Part shown: positions 14,711 to 21,567 of the stretch, piece by piece
How positions within the stretch are numbered: position 1 is the stretch's first letter
Layout of the letters: each line of letters begins with the position of its first letter
Assembly: GCA_050942875.1 (NCBI GenBank)
Contig: JBMNOD010000059.1
Location: 1 to 21,567 of the forward strand
Direction of reading: 5' to 3'
DNA length: 21,567 nucleotides
Origin: JAAZAI01 sp050942875
GTDB lineage: Bacteria > Verrucomicrobiota > Kiritimatiellia > RFP12 > UBA3636
Program-made: the position numbers and the translations under genes
The notes under the pieces: model-generated
What the model was told of the DNA's origin: nothing
Database searches by the model: none
The model's input: the letters and a program-made list of their open reading frames with translations, nothing else

Positions 14711-14713
14711 TCT

Positions 14714-15514
14714 CTACATGCGCTTCGCCGTGAAAATCACGGTCGAGGGCATGGCGTCGAGCTGGCCGCCGTGGTTCGCCCAGTCGCGGCTGCTGTACGG
14801 GGCGTCGGCGACGGCCGCGGGCTCCTCCAAAGCCGTCACCTGAAGGCCGGCGTCCGTCAGCCAGCGGAACCAGGACGACACGGGATGCGCGCGCGACACG
14901 ACATGCTGGCCGTCCTCGTCGCGAATGTCGTCGGGCGGCTCGAAATAGCTGCGGAGGAAAAGCCCATCGACCGTTTGCGGTCGCCGGAACCCTCCGTCGT
15001 TGATTTCAAACGTGGTCCATTCGCCGTTGAAAAGCGGATGCACCGTGGAAATCATGAGCGTGCCGCCGGGCTTGAGGCGCGCCGCCATCGCGGCCACGGC
15101 GGCGGCGGGATCCTGGACGAATTCGAGCGCATGGGAGCTGTGCACGAAATCGAAGCGCTCGTCCGGCGCGAGATGCTGGTCGAAGTCCTCGAAACCCGCT
15201 TTCACCAGCCTTATGTTCACTTCATGCGCCTTGCAAAGGCGTTCGGCATGGACGAGCTGGCCCTCGGCGATGTCCATGGCCGTGCAGACGACGCCCTGCT
15301 TCGCGAGCCAGACGCTGTTCTGCGCTCCGCCGCAACCGAGCTCGAGCGCCGTCATGCCCGGCTCGAACGCGGGCAGCAGGCGCAGCCCGGACTCGCCGGG
15401 AATCTGCGGGCCGTAATGGAAATCGTCGCAACGGATTTTCGTGAAGGACTGGTAGCGGCGCGACAACGCGTTCCAATAGCTGCCCTGCCGATGGATGTCG
15501 ATTTCCTCGCGCAT
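14714..15514 (-). CDS. class I SAM-dependent methyltransferase
   Basis: A 266-residue Rossmann-fold methyltransferase. Motif I is LELGCGGAQNS (57-67), Asp81 is the expected ribose-binding acid, and FDFVHSSHALEFVQDP followed by LKPGGTLMIST gives motifs IV to VI. The substrate is unknown; small-molecule or lipid/sugar methylation is as likely as protein methylation. GGAGGA lies 8 bases before the ATG at 15514. The frame is open further 5' to 16039, but that part is a shadow of the GtrA gene. It is the last gene of the gpmI operon, 20 bp after the GtrA-like gene, so its target may be an envelope component. The island border begins directly after its stop. Confidence 0.85.
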   Translation of the reverse strand: MREEIDIHRQGSYWNALSRRYQSFTKIRCDDFHYGPQIPGESGLRLLPAFEPGMTALELGCGGAQNSVWLAKQGVVCTAMDIAEGQLVHAERLCKAHEVNIRLVKAGFEDFDQHLAPDERFDFVHSSHALEFVQDPAAAVAAMAARLKPGGTLMISTVHPLFNGEWTTFEINDGGFRRPQTVDGLFLRSYFEPPDDIRDEDGQHVVSRAHPVSSWFRWLTDAGLQVTALEEPAAVADAPYSSRDWANHGGQLDAMPSTVIFTAKRM

Positions 15515-15534
15515 CGCCCACTTCCTCCGCCCGG

Positions 15535-16092
15535 TCAGCCCTTGAAGACGATCTTCTTGCGGGCGACGTAGTTGATCAGAACCGAGGCGATCACCTTGGC
15601 AATGTACGAAACCGAGGTCTGCATGCCCGCAAAGCGCACCAGGATGTCCGCAACGAGGATGCCCGCGCCCGAGCTGATGCCCGATGCCGCGAAGAACAGC
15701 GCGAACTCCTTGACCCGACTGTGGCGGCCGGGCTGGAAGACCCACAGCGCGTTGACGATGTAGCAGAACGTGTTCGAGAAGGAAAAGGCGATCACGTTGT
15801 CGTAGAACTGGTGGTTCGCCCGTAGCGCCTGGTCGATCTCCACGACCGGCACCGTGACGCCGAAGGCGGCAAAGAGCCGCACGAAAATGTCCGTCTCCGT
15901 CAGCGCCGGGAAGATGAACCAGGCCGAGAGAAAGAAGACGGCCATGTCCACGCCGGTCGCCAGGCCGCCGACAAGCCCGTACTTGAAGAACTGGATGAGC
16001 GGGTGCGCGGCCGCGCCGCCGCCGCGGAGCTGTCGCCACAGCTCCCCGAACGTGGTGGGAAACGGGATTTTCTCCTGAGGCGGATCAGACAT
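15535..16092 (-). CDS. GtrA-like integral membrane protein
   Basis: A 185-residue protein with four predicted membrane helices (about 36-60, 97-118, 127-150, 160-177) and the GtrA/DPMS signature: QFFKYGLVGGLATGVDM at 34-50 and the ending NYVARKKIVFKG. GtrA-type proteins are thought to flip polyprenyl-phosphate sugars for surface glycan modification; no glycosyltransferase is next to it here. The insert at 60-95 between helices 1 and 2 is longer than in typical 120-150 residue members. The ATG at 16092 overlaps the DUF486 stop by 8 bases, implying coupled translation; the frame extends to 16161 only inside the upstream gene. Confidence 0.85.
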   Translation of the reverse strand: MSDPPQEKIPFPTTFGELWRQLRGGGAAAHPLIQFFKYGLVGGLATGVDMAVFFLSAWFIFPALTETDIFVRLFAAFGVTVPVVEIDQALRANHQFYDNVIAFSFSNTFCYIVNALWVFQPGRHSRVKEFALFFAASGISSGAGILVADILVRFAGMQTSVSYIAKVIASVLINYVARKKIVFKG

Positions 16093-16516
16093 GGTGGGGG
16101 TTCTCGCTTTCGACTTGCGCGACGTGTTCCGCATGGGGAGGCGGCGTGCCGGGCGCGTCATGCCAGGCGTGCCGGTTCACGAAGTAGACGGCGCCGATGA
16201 TGCACAAAAACGCCCAGAGGTAGTCCCATCGCCATTTTTCGCCCAGATGGAGGATGGCGAACGGCACGAACACGCAGAGCGTGATCACCTCCTGGATGAC
16301 CTTGAGCTGCGCCACGGTGAACCCGGCGGAGAACATCCCGATGCGATTCGCCGGCACCATGATGCAGTATTCAAAGAACGCGATGAGCCAGCTCGTGAGG
16401 ATGATCAACGGCAGCCTCTTCGCCGAGACGCTTTCGTGCCGAAGGTGCCAGTACCACGCGGTCGTCATGAAGACGTTGCCGCAAACCATGAGGAAAAGCG
16501 TAAGCGCTGTTTTCAT
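16085..16516 (-). CDS. DUF486 family (DMT-type) small membrane protein
   Basis: A 143-residue protein with four hydrophobic helices and the DUF486 core FEYCIMVPANRIG, LKVIQEVITLCVFVPFAI and YLWAFLCIIGAVYFV. The family is grouped with the drug/metabolite transporter superfamily; its substrate is unknown. The His/Pro/Glu-rich tail after residue 115 is outside the core. The ATG overlaps the FAD-oxidoreductase stop as ATGA, and its own stop overlaps the GtrA start, so three genes are tightly coupled. Given the neighbours, a role in envelope precursor transport is possible but unproven. Confidence 0.85.
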   Translation of the reverse strand: MKTALTLFLMVCGNVFMTTAWYWHLRHESVSAKRLPLIILTSWLIAFFEYCIMVPANRIGMFSAGFTVAQLKVIQEVITLCVFVPFAILHLGEKWRWDYLWAFLCIIGAVYFVNRHAWHDAPGTPPPHAEHVAQVESENPHHV

Positions 16517-17907
16517 TTGTGCCAGTAGTCTGTTTCAGGTAGGGTTTCATTGGCGAGGCCGCGCCAGGCGGTTTCGATCGGCGCGCCTTCAGCAACGCAC
16601 CGGGCCGCGGCGACGCCGGCCGCCTCCCCCATCTGGTTGCAGTTGACCATGACGCGGCACGCGCCATACGCGCCGCGGTCGCAATCGAGCATCCGTCCCG
16701 CGCAGAGCACGTTGCGCGCGCCGCGGGGGACGAGGCAGCGATACGGAATCTGATAGAACGTGGGCGATTCAGGCGTCTCGGGACGCCACCGCCCCCGATC
16801 CCACGTGATCTCGCCGCTGGCGCGATCCACGCGCATGGTCTGCTGCTTGCCATCAAGGTAGCGGAAGGTGATGCCTTCGTCGTGGTGGACGTCCACACGG
16901 TAGCTGCCATAGGCCACGGCGTCGTCGAACGCTTGGCCCGCGAGGACGTCGTCCTCCGTGAGCGAGTGGAGGCAGCGAGCATGGCGCGATTCGCGCACGC
17001 CCATGATGGGCGCCAATGCGGCGACGCCAATCGCGGCGCCCTCCGTGGCGAATTCACGGTTGGCCGCGCGCACAAGCGCCCAAAGCTGCCGCCGCCCCTC
17101 GATCTCGCCAGCGGTCAGGTCGTCCGCGTCGGCTGGATTGCAGTTTTGGATGCGGGTCGCCGCCGTAAACGTGAGCTCGGGCGCGCCGATCACGGGAGCC
17201 GTCCACCCGAACACATGCTTGAGCCCCGCGCCACGACGCGGATGCAGCATCGCTGTGATCGAAAAATCAGGATGCGCCGCCCGTACCGCAGGCACGCCAG
17301 AAAGAAGGGCGCAGGTCGTGTGCGGCTGAAGTTCCGCCGCCGGCAGGCTCCACGTCTCGAAGCCGGCCCGGTCGAGGAAATCCGCATCGCCTGTGGCATC
17401 GATGAAAAACGCCGCCGCAATCGCGCGACGACCCGACTTGTCCTCGATCACCGCATGCGTGGGATGGCGGGGTGCGGACTCGACCACGCCGACGAAACGC
17501 GCGTGAAGAAAGGGGCGGATCGATGGGTGCCGGACAATGAGCGCGTCGAGCGCAACCGTCAGCGCCGCCGTGTTCAGATAGGCATACACGGAGATGTCCG
17601 CAGGATCGTTGCGCACCGCTTCGCCGTTGGCGACGAGGTGTTCAAGCACCTGGTGCGTGAGACCGCGGATGATCGGGCGACGGCCTTCCGCATCGAAGAG
17701 CGAATGCCATACCGGAACGAGACCGGCTGTTGCCGTGCCGCCGAAAAAGCCGTTGTTCTCAACGATCGCCACACGCAGGCCGGCTTCGGCGGCGCGGACG
17801 GCGGCAAAGACGCCGGTGCAGCTCCCGCCGACCACACAGACATCGACCTCGTCGACCACGGGAATGTCCCGGGGCGATTCGCGGATGAATTCACGAGCGT
17901 TCTTCAT
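16513..17907 (-). CDS. FAD-dependent oxidoreductase (FAD_oxidored family)
   Basis: A 464-residue flavoprotein. The N-terminal Rossmann motif VVGGSCTGVFAAVRAAEAG (25-43), acidic Glu50 and GGTAT (56-60) bind FAD, and a C-terminal second FAD motif, NVLCAGRMLDCDRGAYGACR, lies near 395-415. This matches the PF12831 family, whose members are often annotated loosely as xanthan lyase or FAD-dependent oxidoreductase; the substrate is not predictable. There is no signal peptide. GGAGG lies 9 bases before the ATG at 17907, and the gene begins 15 bp after the amidase stop. PVC genomes carry many paralogues of this family, often with carbohydrate degradation genes. Confidence 0.88.
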   Translation of the reverse strand: MKNAREFIRESPRDIPVVDEVDVCVVGGSCTGVFAAVRAAEAGLRVAIVENNGFFGGTATAGLVPVWHSLFDAEGRRPIIRGLTHQVLEHLVANGEAVRNDPADISVYAYLNTAALTVALDALIVRHPSIRPFLHARFVGVVESAPRHPTHAVIEDKSGRRAIAAAFFIDATGDADFLDRAGFETWSLPAAELQPHTTCALLSGVPAVRAAHPDFSITAMLHPRRGAGLKHVFGWTAPVIGAPELTFTAATRIQNCNPADADDLTAGEIEGRRQLWALVRAANREFATEGAAIGVAALAPIMGVRESRHARCLHSLTEDDVLAGQAFDDAVAYGSYRVDVHHDEGITFRYLDGKQQTMRVDRASGEITWDRGRWRPETPESPTFYQIPYRCLVPRGARNVLCAGRMLDCDRGAYGACRVMVNCNQMGEAAGVAAARCVAEGAPIETAWRGLANETLPETDYWHK

Positions 17908-17922
17908 AAGCGCCGTCCTCCT

Positions 17923-19278
17923 TTACTGACGGAAGAAGACGATCGCCCCTGCGGGGATCGATTTTTCGTTGATCTTGTCGCCGGGTGTCAACTTGCCGTC
18001 GGCCGTGAGGTAGTAGGTGTCCGGACGATTCCAGCGAACATTGCAAATTTCAAACACAGGGCGCTTGGCGGAGACGGGGCCGCCGACGGAATAGCCGACG
18101 AGCATCTTCGTGCCCTTGGGAAGCGCCGCAACCTCCGACGCTTTGAGCGACGAGCCGCTCTTGTAGCGCAACCCCGAGGAAGGCGGGAAATAGAAGGTCG
18201 ACGCCGCCGTGATGTCGTCGCCGGCGAGCTCGGCGGCGGTGCCGTCGGCGCCGAGCGTGACAAGCCCGTCCACCGGGTTTTCGTTCAAGTCGGACGAAAT
18301 TTCAACCTTCGTGCCCGCCGGCATCGATTTCCAGTTGCGGATTTCCGAGCCCTTCTTGCGAGTGCCGTCAGGAAATGTATAGATCGTTCCAGGGGCGCTG
18401 TAGAGGTCGCGGGCGATGTCCCAGGCCGTGCGACCCGGGCCGATCACGTTCCCGGACGACTTCACCGTGGCCACTTGGACGACCTTGACTTCAGTGGGGC
18501 GCGGCGGCCCCTGCTTGTAGAGGATTCGCGCCAGCTCGGGATCGGCGTCGACGAGGCGGCCGGCCTTGACGTCGGGGTCGTGCGTAGGCTTGCTGTAGAG
18601 CCCCAGCTTGGCGCGGGTCGTCGGAAGCGCGAGGAGCATCGCGCAGCGCTTGCGGCCGCGATGGCGTTTGCGCTGCCAGCGGTTCGGGTTGCCATAGGCG
18701 ACCATCGAATGCGTCAGCACGTTCTCGTCCGGAATCTTGTAAATGGCCTTCAGATCCAGAAGCAGCGAACGCACCGCCGTGTACTGGGCCGTCGTCGGCT
18801 CGCGGTTGTGATAGCCCACGATTTCGATGCCGATCGAACAGGCGTCAAGCCCGGTGCGGCCCTTCCACATGCTCACCCCGGCGTGGTAGGCCACGCGATG
18901 GCGGTCGATGATGGAGTAGATGCGCCCGTCGGTGTTCACGACATAATGGCACTCGCCGTTGGCGCTGAGCTTTTCGAGCGACCCTCGCGCGCCGCCCTCC
19001 GTCGTGTGGAGTATGATGTAAAGCGTGCTCTTTCGGCGGGGACGCTCGCCATTGCGCGGACTGCGGTAGTCGGCATGGATTTGCACGCGTCGGCTCGCCG
19101 ACGGTGTCTTGCGCGCCGGCGTCTTGGTCGAACGCCGGGCGTGGGCCCCGTCGGCAGCAAGCAGGAGCGCGAGGCAAAGCAGCGCGCGCAGGCAGGAAGC
19201 AAGACGGTGTTTCACAGACAAGGCAGTCATCGCAAGTGAAAGGGTCGCGCAGGGTGGCCCCTGCAGGATCGGCTTCAT
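17923..19278 (-). CDS. secreted N-acetylmuramoyl-L-alanine amidase with C-terminal repeats
   Basis: A 451-residue zinc amidase that should cleave the MurNAc to L-Ala bond of peptidoglycan outside the membrane. A signal peptide (core LLCLALLLAADGAHA, cleavage near residue 48) precedes an Amidase_2 domain (about 84-235). Zinc ligands are predicted as His91 (LHTTEG), His190 (LTHS) and Cys212, with Lys210 two residues before it. That K-x-C arrangement recalls T7 lysozyme rather than the usual DPG-Asp form. Residues 298-327, 360-394 and 420-449 are three related repeats of pattern Y-x(4)-G...I/V...P-x-G. The ATG at 19278 overlaps the gpmI stop as ATGA; the ATG at 19230 would give a more canonical signal peptide but has no SD. 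It is followed 15 bp later by the FAD oxidoreductase. Confidence 0.85.
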   Translation of the reverse strand: MKPILQGPPCATLSLAMTALSVKHRLASCLRALLCLALLLAADGAHARRSTKTPARKTPSASRRVQIHADYRSPRNGERPRRKSTLYIILHTTEGGARGSLEKLSANGECHYVVNTDGRIYSIIDRHRVAYHAGVSMWKGRTGLDACSIGIEIVGYHNREPTTAQYTAVRSLLLDLKAIYKIPDENVLTHSMVAYGNPNRWQRKRHRGRKRCAMLLALPTTRAKLGLYSKPTHDPDVKAGRLVDADPELARILYKQGPPRPTEVKVVQVATVKSSGNVIGPGRTAWDIARDLYSAPGTIYTFPDGTRKKGSEIRNWKSMPAGTKVEISSDLNENPVDGLVTLGADGTAAELAGDDITAASTFYFPPSSGLRYKSGSSLKASEVAALPKGTKMLVGYSVGGPVSAKRPVFEICNVRWNRPDTYYLTADGKLTPGDKINEKSIPAGAIVFFRQ

Positions 19279-20828
19279 GTCGCAAAGAGCGAACGCGAGG
19301 TCATCTCGGCGGGGATGGGCAGGCCCATCATGTCAAGCACCGTCGGCGCAATGTCCGAAAGCACGCCCCGCTCCGCCAGTTTGACGCCGGCGGCGTCGCG
19401 CGCGACATAGATGCACTCGACAGGATTGAGCGAATGGCTCGTCTTCACCATCCCGGTGGCATAGTCGAGCATCTGCTCGGCATTGCCATGGTCGGCCGTG
19501 ATGAGAATCTTCGCGTCGAGCTCCAGCAGACGCTCCACGATGCGGCCGACGCACGCGTCCACGACCTCGACCGCCTTCGTCGCGGCCGCCAGGTCGCCGG
19601 TGTGGCCGACCATGTCGCAGTTGGCGTAGTTGACGACGATCAGCGCGTAGGGGTTCGACTCCAGCCGCTCAAGCAGCGCTTCCGTGACCGGATGGGCGTC
19701 CATTTCCGGATGGCTCGCAAAGGTCGCAGGGTCGAACCGGCTGGGGATGTTCACGTCGTCCTCGCCGGGATACGGCGTCGTGGACTTGCCATTGAAAAAG
19801 CTGGTGACATGACGGAACTTCTGCGTCTCGGCGATGCGAAGCTGACGCAGGCCGGCGGCGCCGACGACCTCGCCCAGGAGCTTGTCCATGCCGCCATCCC
19901 CGCCCATGGCGCCAAGCAGATAATCCTCGAATTGGTCCCAATAGCGCGTGAAGCCGAGGTAGGCGATCTTGGGGCGCGCCGCGCGCTCGCCCTCGTAGTC
20001 GTCGCTGACGAAGGCCTGCGTGAGCTGGATCGCGCGATCCTGGCGGTAGTTGGTGTGCATGACGGCATCGCCGTCGCGCATGCCGTCGTAGCCGCCGATG
20101 GCATGCGGCAGGATGTACTCGTCCGTCATCTCCGTGCCGTCCGGCGTCTTGTCGGCGGCGTAGCAGGCTTCCACGGCGGCGACGGCGTCGGAGGCCGGAC
20201 GCCCCGCCCCGCGCACCAGGGCGTCGTATGCCTGGCTCGTCAGCGCGTAGTTGCGGGATCGGTCCATCGCATAGTAGCGCCCCATGATGGTGCCGATCCG
20301 GCAGCCGCCGACGGCCTCCATTTCAAGCTGGAGGCGTCCCAGGTACTCCAGCGAGCTGCGCGGCGGCGTGTCGCGGCCGTCGAGAAATGGATGGATGACG
20401 ATCTCGCCCTCGGGCCACGTCTGGCGCGCGCGGCGCATGATCTTGAACAAATGCTCCTGATGGGCGTGGACGCCCTCGTCCTGCAGCAGCCCCATCAGAT
20501 GGAGGCGCCCCTTGCCGGCCTTCCAGGCCTCCATGAACCGCGTCCACTTCCCCGTCTCGAAAAGCGATCCGGAAGAAAGACCGTCGTCGATGCGCTTCAA
20601 CTCCTGCACGACGACGCGCCCGGCCCCCATGTTGAGATGCCCGACCTCGCTCGAACCCTGGTAGCCATCGGGAAGGCCGACAGCCTCGCCGCAAGCGTCC
20701 AGGATCGTCCAGGGATACTGCTTTTTGAGCGCCGTTACGTTGGGTGTCTGGGCGCTGGCGACGGCGTTGCCCTCTTTTCGTTCGTTAATGCCCCATCCAT
20801 CGCGAATGATCAAAGCTACGGGTCTCAT
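19275..20828 (-). CDS. gpmI: 2,3-bisphosphoglycerate-independent phosphoglycerate mutase
   Basis: Interconverts 3- and 2-phosphoglycerate in glycolysis and gluconeogenesis through a phosphoserine and two Mn ions. The 517-residue protein has the normal family length. It starts RPVALIIRDGWG (metal ligand Asp10), carries the nucleophile Ser60 in GSSEVGHLNMGAG, the substrate-binding HPFLDGRDTPPRS, and the metal site TADHGNAEQM near the C-terminus. The ATG at 20828 has AGGAGA about 5 bases upstream; the 8-residue 5' extension to 20852 is not needed. It heads a six-gene minus-strand operon (amidase, FAD oxidoreductase, DUF486, GtrA, methyltransferase), which is an unusual company for a glycolytic enzyme. 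Confidence 0.95.
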   Translation of the reverse strand: MRPVALIIRDGWGINERKEGNAVASAQTPNVTALKKQYPWTILDACGEAVGLPDGYQGSSEVGHLNMGAGRVVVQELKRIDDGLSSGSLFETGKWTRFMEAWKAGKGRLHLMGLLQDEGVHAHQEHLFKIMRRARQTWPEGEIVIHPFLDGRDTPPRSSLEYLGRLQLEMEAVGGCRIGTIMGRYYAMDRSRNYALTSQAYDALVRGAGRPASDAVAAVEACYAADKTPDGTEMTDEYILPHAIGGYDGMRDGDAVMHTNYRQDRAIQLTQAFVSDDYEGERAARPKIAYLGFTRYWDQFEDYLLGAMGGDGGMDKLLGEVVGAAGLRQLRIAETQKFRHVTSFFNGKSTTPYPGEDDVNIPSRFDPATFASHPEMDAHPVTEALLERLESNPYALIVVNYANCDMVGHTGDLAAATKAVEVVDACVGRIVERLLELDAKILITADHGNAEQMLDYATGMVKTSHSLNPVECIYVARDAAGVKLAERGVLSDIAPTVLDMMGLPIPAEMTSRSLFAT

Positions 20829-20905
20829 GGTCTTCTCCTGCCGCCGTGGCAACGTCCCGCCAAGCGGCTCGTTTCAAAAGTCTTTTGATTTCCAGTGAAA
20901 GCAAG

Positions 20906-20934
20906 ACTTTACCAAAAAACGCCGCGCATGGCAA
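20906..20934 (-). promoter_or_regulatory. sigma70-type promoter of the gpmI operon
   Basis: On the minus strand, TTGCCA (20934-20929), a 17-base spacer and TAAAGT (20911-20906). Start near 20899 gives a leader of about 70 bases. The rest of the 20829-21039 gap shows no gene. Confidence 0.5.
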
Positions 20935-21039
20935 AACCAGAATTTTTCACCCTGCGTAATCGGTCAGTCGAAGAGGTCGGCAACCTTCAGCCATGGATTG
21001 GCTTGACCGACTGCCAGTCGCTACTGACCCGGCCATAAT

Positions 21040-21258
21040 TCATGATGCGTAGATGATGCTCTCATGCTTGAAGTAGCTGCGCGCCCTGCGCGGCTGTTTT
21101 TGGATGCTTCGCATGGCGCCAAGCGCCGTCCTTTTCAGATGCCCTTTGCATCGTGCGTCGGGTTTGCGGCTGATTTCCTCCTCTGAGATGTCGCTGAACT
21201 CCTCGGCGGCGGCGGACAGGGCGAGGACGGACAACAGAAGGGCAACGCATTTTTTCAT
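21040..21258 (-). CDS. small secreted protein of unknown function
   Basis: A 72-residue protein starting MKKCVALLLSVLALSAAAEEF, a clear Sec signal peptide with cleavage near AAA|EE. The mature part is about 54 residues, basic toward its C-terminus (KGHLKRTALGAM, QKQPRRARSYFKHES), with one cysteine. I do not recognise a family. No good SD precedes the ATG at 21258, and an insertion-sequence end begins about 17 bp upstream, so its native promoter may have been displaced. The frame extends 5' to 21288 only into the IS. It is followed by 81 bp to the gpmI promoter. Confidence 0.5.
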   Translation of the reverse strand: MKKCVALLLSVLALSAAAEEFSDISEEEISRKPDARCKGHLKRTALGAMRSIQKQPRRARSYFKHESIIYAS

Positions 21259-21274
21259 GTTGATCGGATTAACT

Positions 21275-21567
21275 AGAGCCTGTCCCAAGATGGCATGATT
21301 TTCGAAGGGCGAGTCTGCCGCCGGGGAATTCAGCCATGCTGCGACGGCTTTGGACGTCGCTGGAGCCGTTTTTGACCGTTCGGCACGAGAAAAAGGCCGT
21401 TTCGGGGCGAACGCAAGCGTCCGCTCGCGTTTCGGCGGGTCTGGAAGAGGCGAGTTCGTGGTTTTGCCTTAGGCCGCTTGCGCTTTTCGCGCCTCCCGTC
21501 GTCGGGTGGCGGCCTTTTCGGCGAGCTTGCAGAGGTTGTGGGCGAAGATGCACCACTCGATCCGGAC
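21275..21567 (-). mobile_element. 3' end of an insertion sequence, cut by the window edge
   Basis: A transposase C-terminus (stop at 21469) is followed by about 190 bp of non-coding DNA ending near GAGCCTGTCCC (21276-21286), a plausible terminal inverted repeat next to CTAG at 21273-21276, which may be target or duplication. The true outer end cannot be set without the other half. An imperfect long hairpin at 21408-21434 (CGAACGCAAGCG against CGCTCGCGTTTCG) lies in the 3' region and may end or block the transposase transcript. The IS type is probably IS1182/IS5-like DDE, from the transposase tail only. Confidence 0.6.
21469..21567 (-). CDS. transposase, C-terminal 32 residues only
   Basis: Read from the window edge on the minus strand, the frame gives VRIEWCIFAHNLCKLAEK, then a basic tail and TAA at 21469. 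The V-R-x-E-W...AHNLxKL pattern is the usual C-terminus of DDE transposases of IS1182/IS5-type elements. The rest of the gene lies beyond the window. Confidence 0.7.
   Translation of the reverse strand, partial: VRIEWCIFAHNLCKLAEKAATRRREARKAQAA

Larger units (their letters stand above)
12462..14713. other. AT-richer restriction-modification island
   Basis: By eye, base composition drops sharply after about 12462 and returns to GC-rich at 14714. The two genes inside use A/T-ending codons, unlike every neighbour. No integrase or transposase borders it. A CTGAACC heptamer array sits at the right edge. Acquisition by horizontal transfer is inferred. Confidence 0.7.

Noticed and set aside
16882..19239. 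785-residue plus-strand open frame across the oxidoreductase and amidase
   Set aside because: It spans two real minus-strand genes and the gap between them; composition is Arg-rich antisense.
19104..20888. 594-residue plus-strand open frame opposite gpmI
   Set aside because: Antisense of a clear phosphoglycerate mutase; no motif or SD.
20955..21030. Long inverted repeat or structured RNA (GGTCAGT near the start, ACTGACC near the end)
   Set aside because: Arms are only 7 bp and far apart, with several alternative pairings and no T-tract; not convincing as an RNA gene.

Overview
The window looks like chromosome from a GC-rich, Gram-negative-type bacterium, most likely of the Planctomycetes-Verrucomicrobia-Chlamydiae group (Kiritimatiellota, Lentisphaerota or Verrucomicrobiota). 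This placement is an inference from the gene families: a membrane-anchored Ser/Thr kinase with a zinc-ribbon N-terminus, a TIGR03790 protein, a cysteine-variant Lgt and a PAS-sigma54 regulator. There is no rRNA or tRNA to fix it. Most genes lie in tight operons with 4-nt ATGA overlaps and GC-rich third codon positions.

Layout. 1-441: possible 3' end of an unrecognised ORF (1-264), then short-period repeats. 5369-442 (minus): operon of Ser/Thr kinase, DUF1846 P-loop protein and a small DUF6941-like protein, with a good sigma70-type promoter. 5488-7941 (plus): lgt, a 277-bp mosaic of 7- and 9-bp tandem repeats, and citrate synthase, whose stop codon overlaps that of the convergent next operon. 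10788-7938 (minus): elongation factor P, TIGR03790 secreted protein and LysM/TPR lipoprotein. 11040-12416 (plus): sigma54-type regulator with a four-Cys PAS domain, divergent from efp; both have recognisable promoters. 14467-12477 (minus): an AT-richer island with a beta-class DNA methyltransferase and a NotI-like restriction endonuclease, translationally coupled and preceded by nested inverted repeats. 20828-14714 (minus): six-gene operon of gpmI, a secreted zinc amidase, an FAD oxidoreductase, a DUF486 membrane protein, a GtrA-like membrane protein and a class I methyltransferase. 21258-21040 (minus): small secreted protein. Right edge: the 3' end of an insertion sequence, with its transposase cut by the window boundary.

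How the parts fit. Several genes act on the envelope: Lgt lipidates lipoproteins, the LysM lipoprotein and the amidase act on peptidoglycan, and GtrA-like proteins flip lipid-linked sugars. GpmI and citrate synthase are central carbon enzymes. TIGR03790 proteins are reported only from genomes that carry exosortase, so this organism probably has an exosortase/PEP-CTERM surface-protein system elsewhere. The best leads are the NotI-like restriction-modification island with its palindromic leader, the mosaic of heptamer repeats that recurs in three gaps and supplies the last codons of lgt, the sigma54-type activator with a GAFTDA loop, and the uncharacterised kinase-DUF1846-DUF6941 operon. No CRISPR array, tRNA or rRNA was seen.
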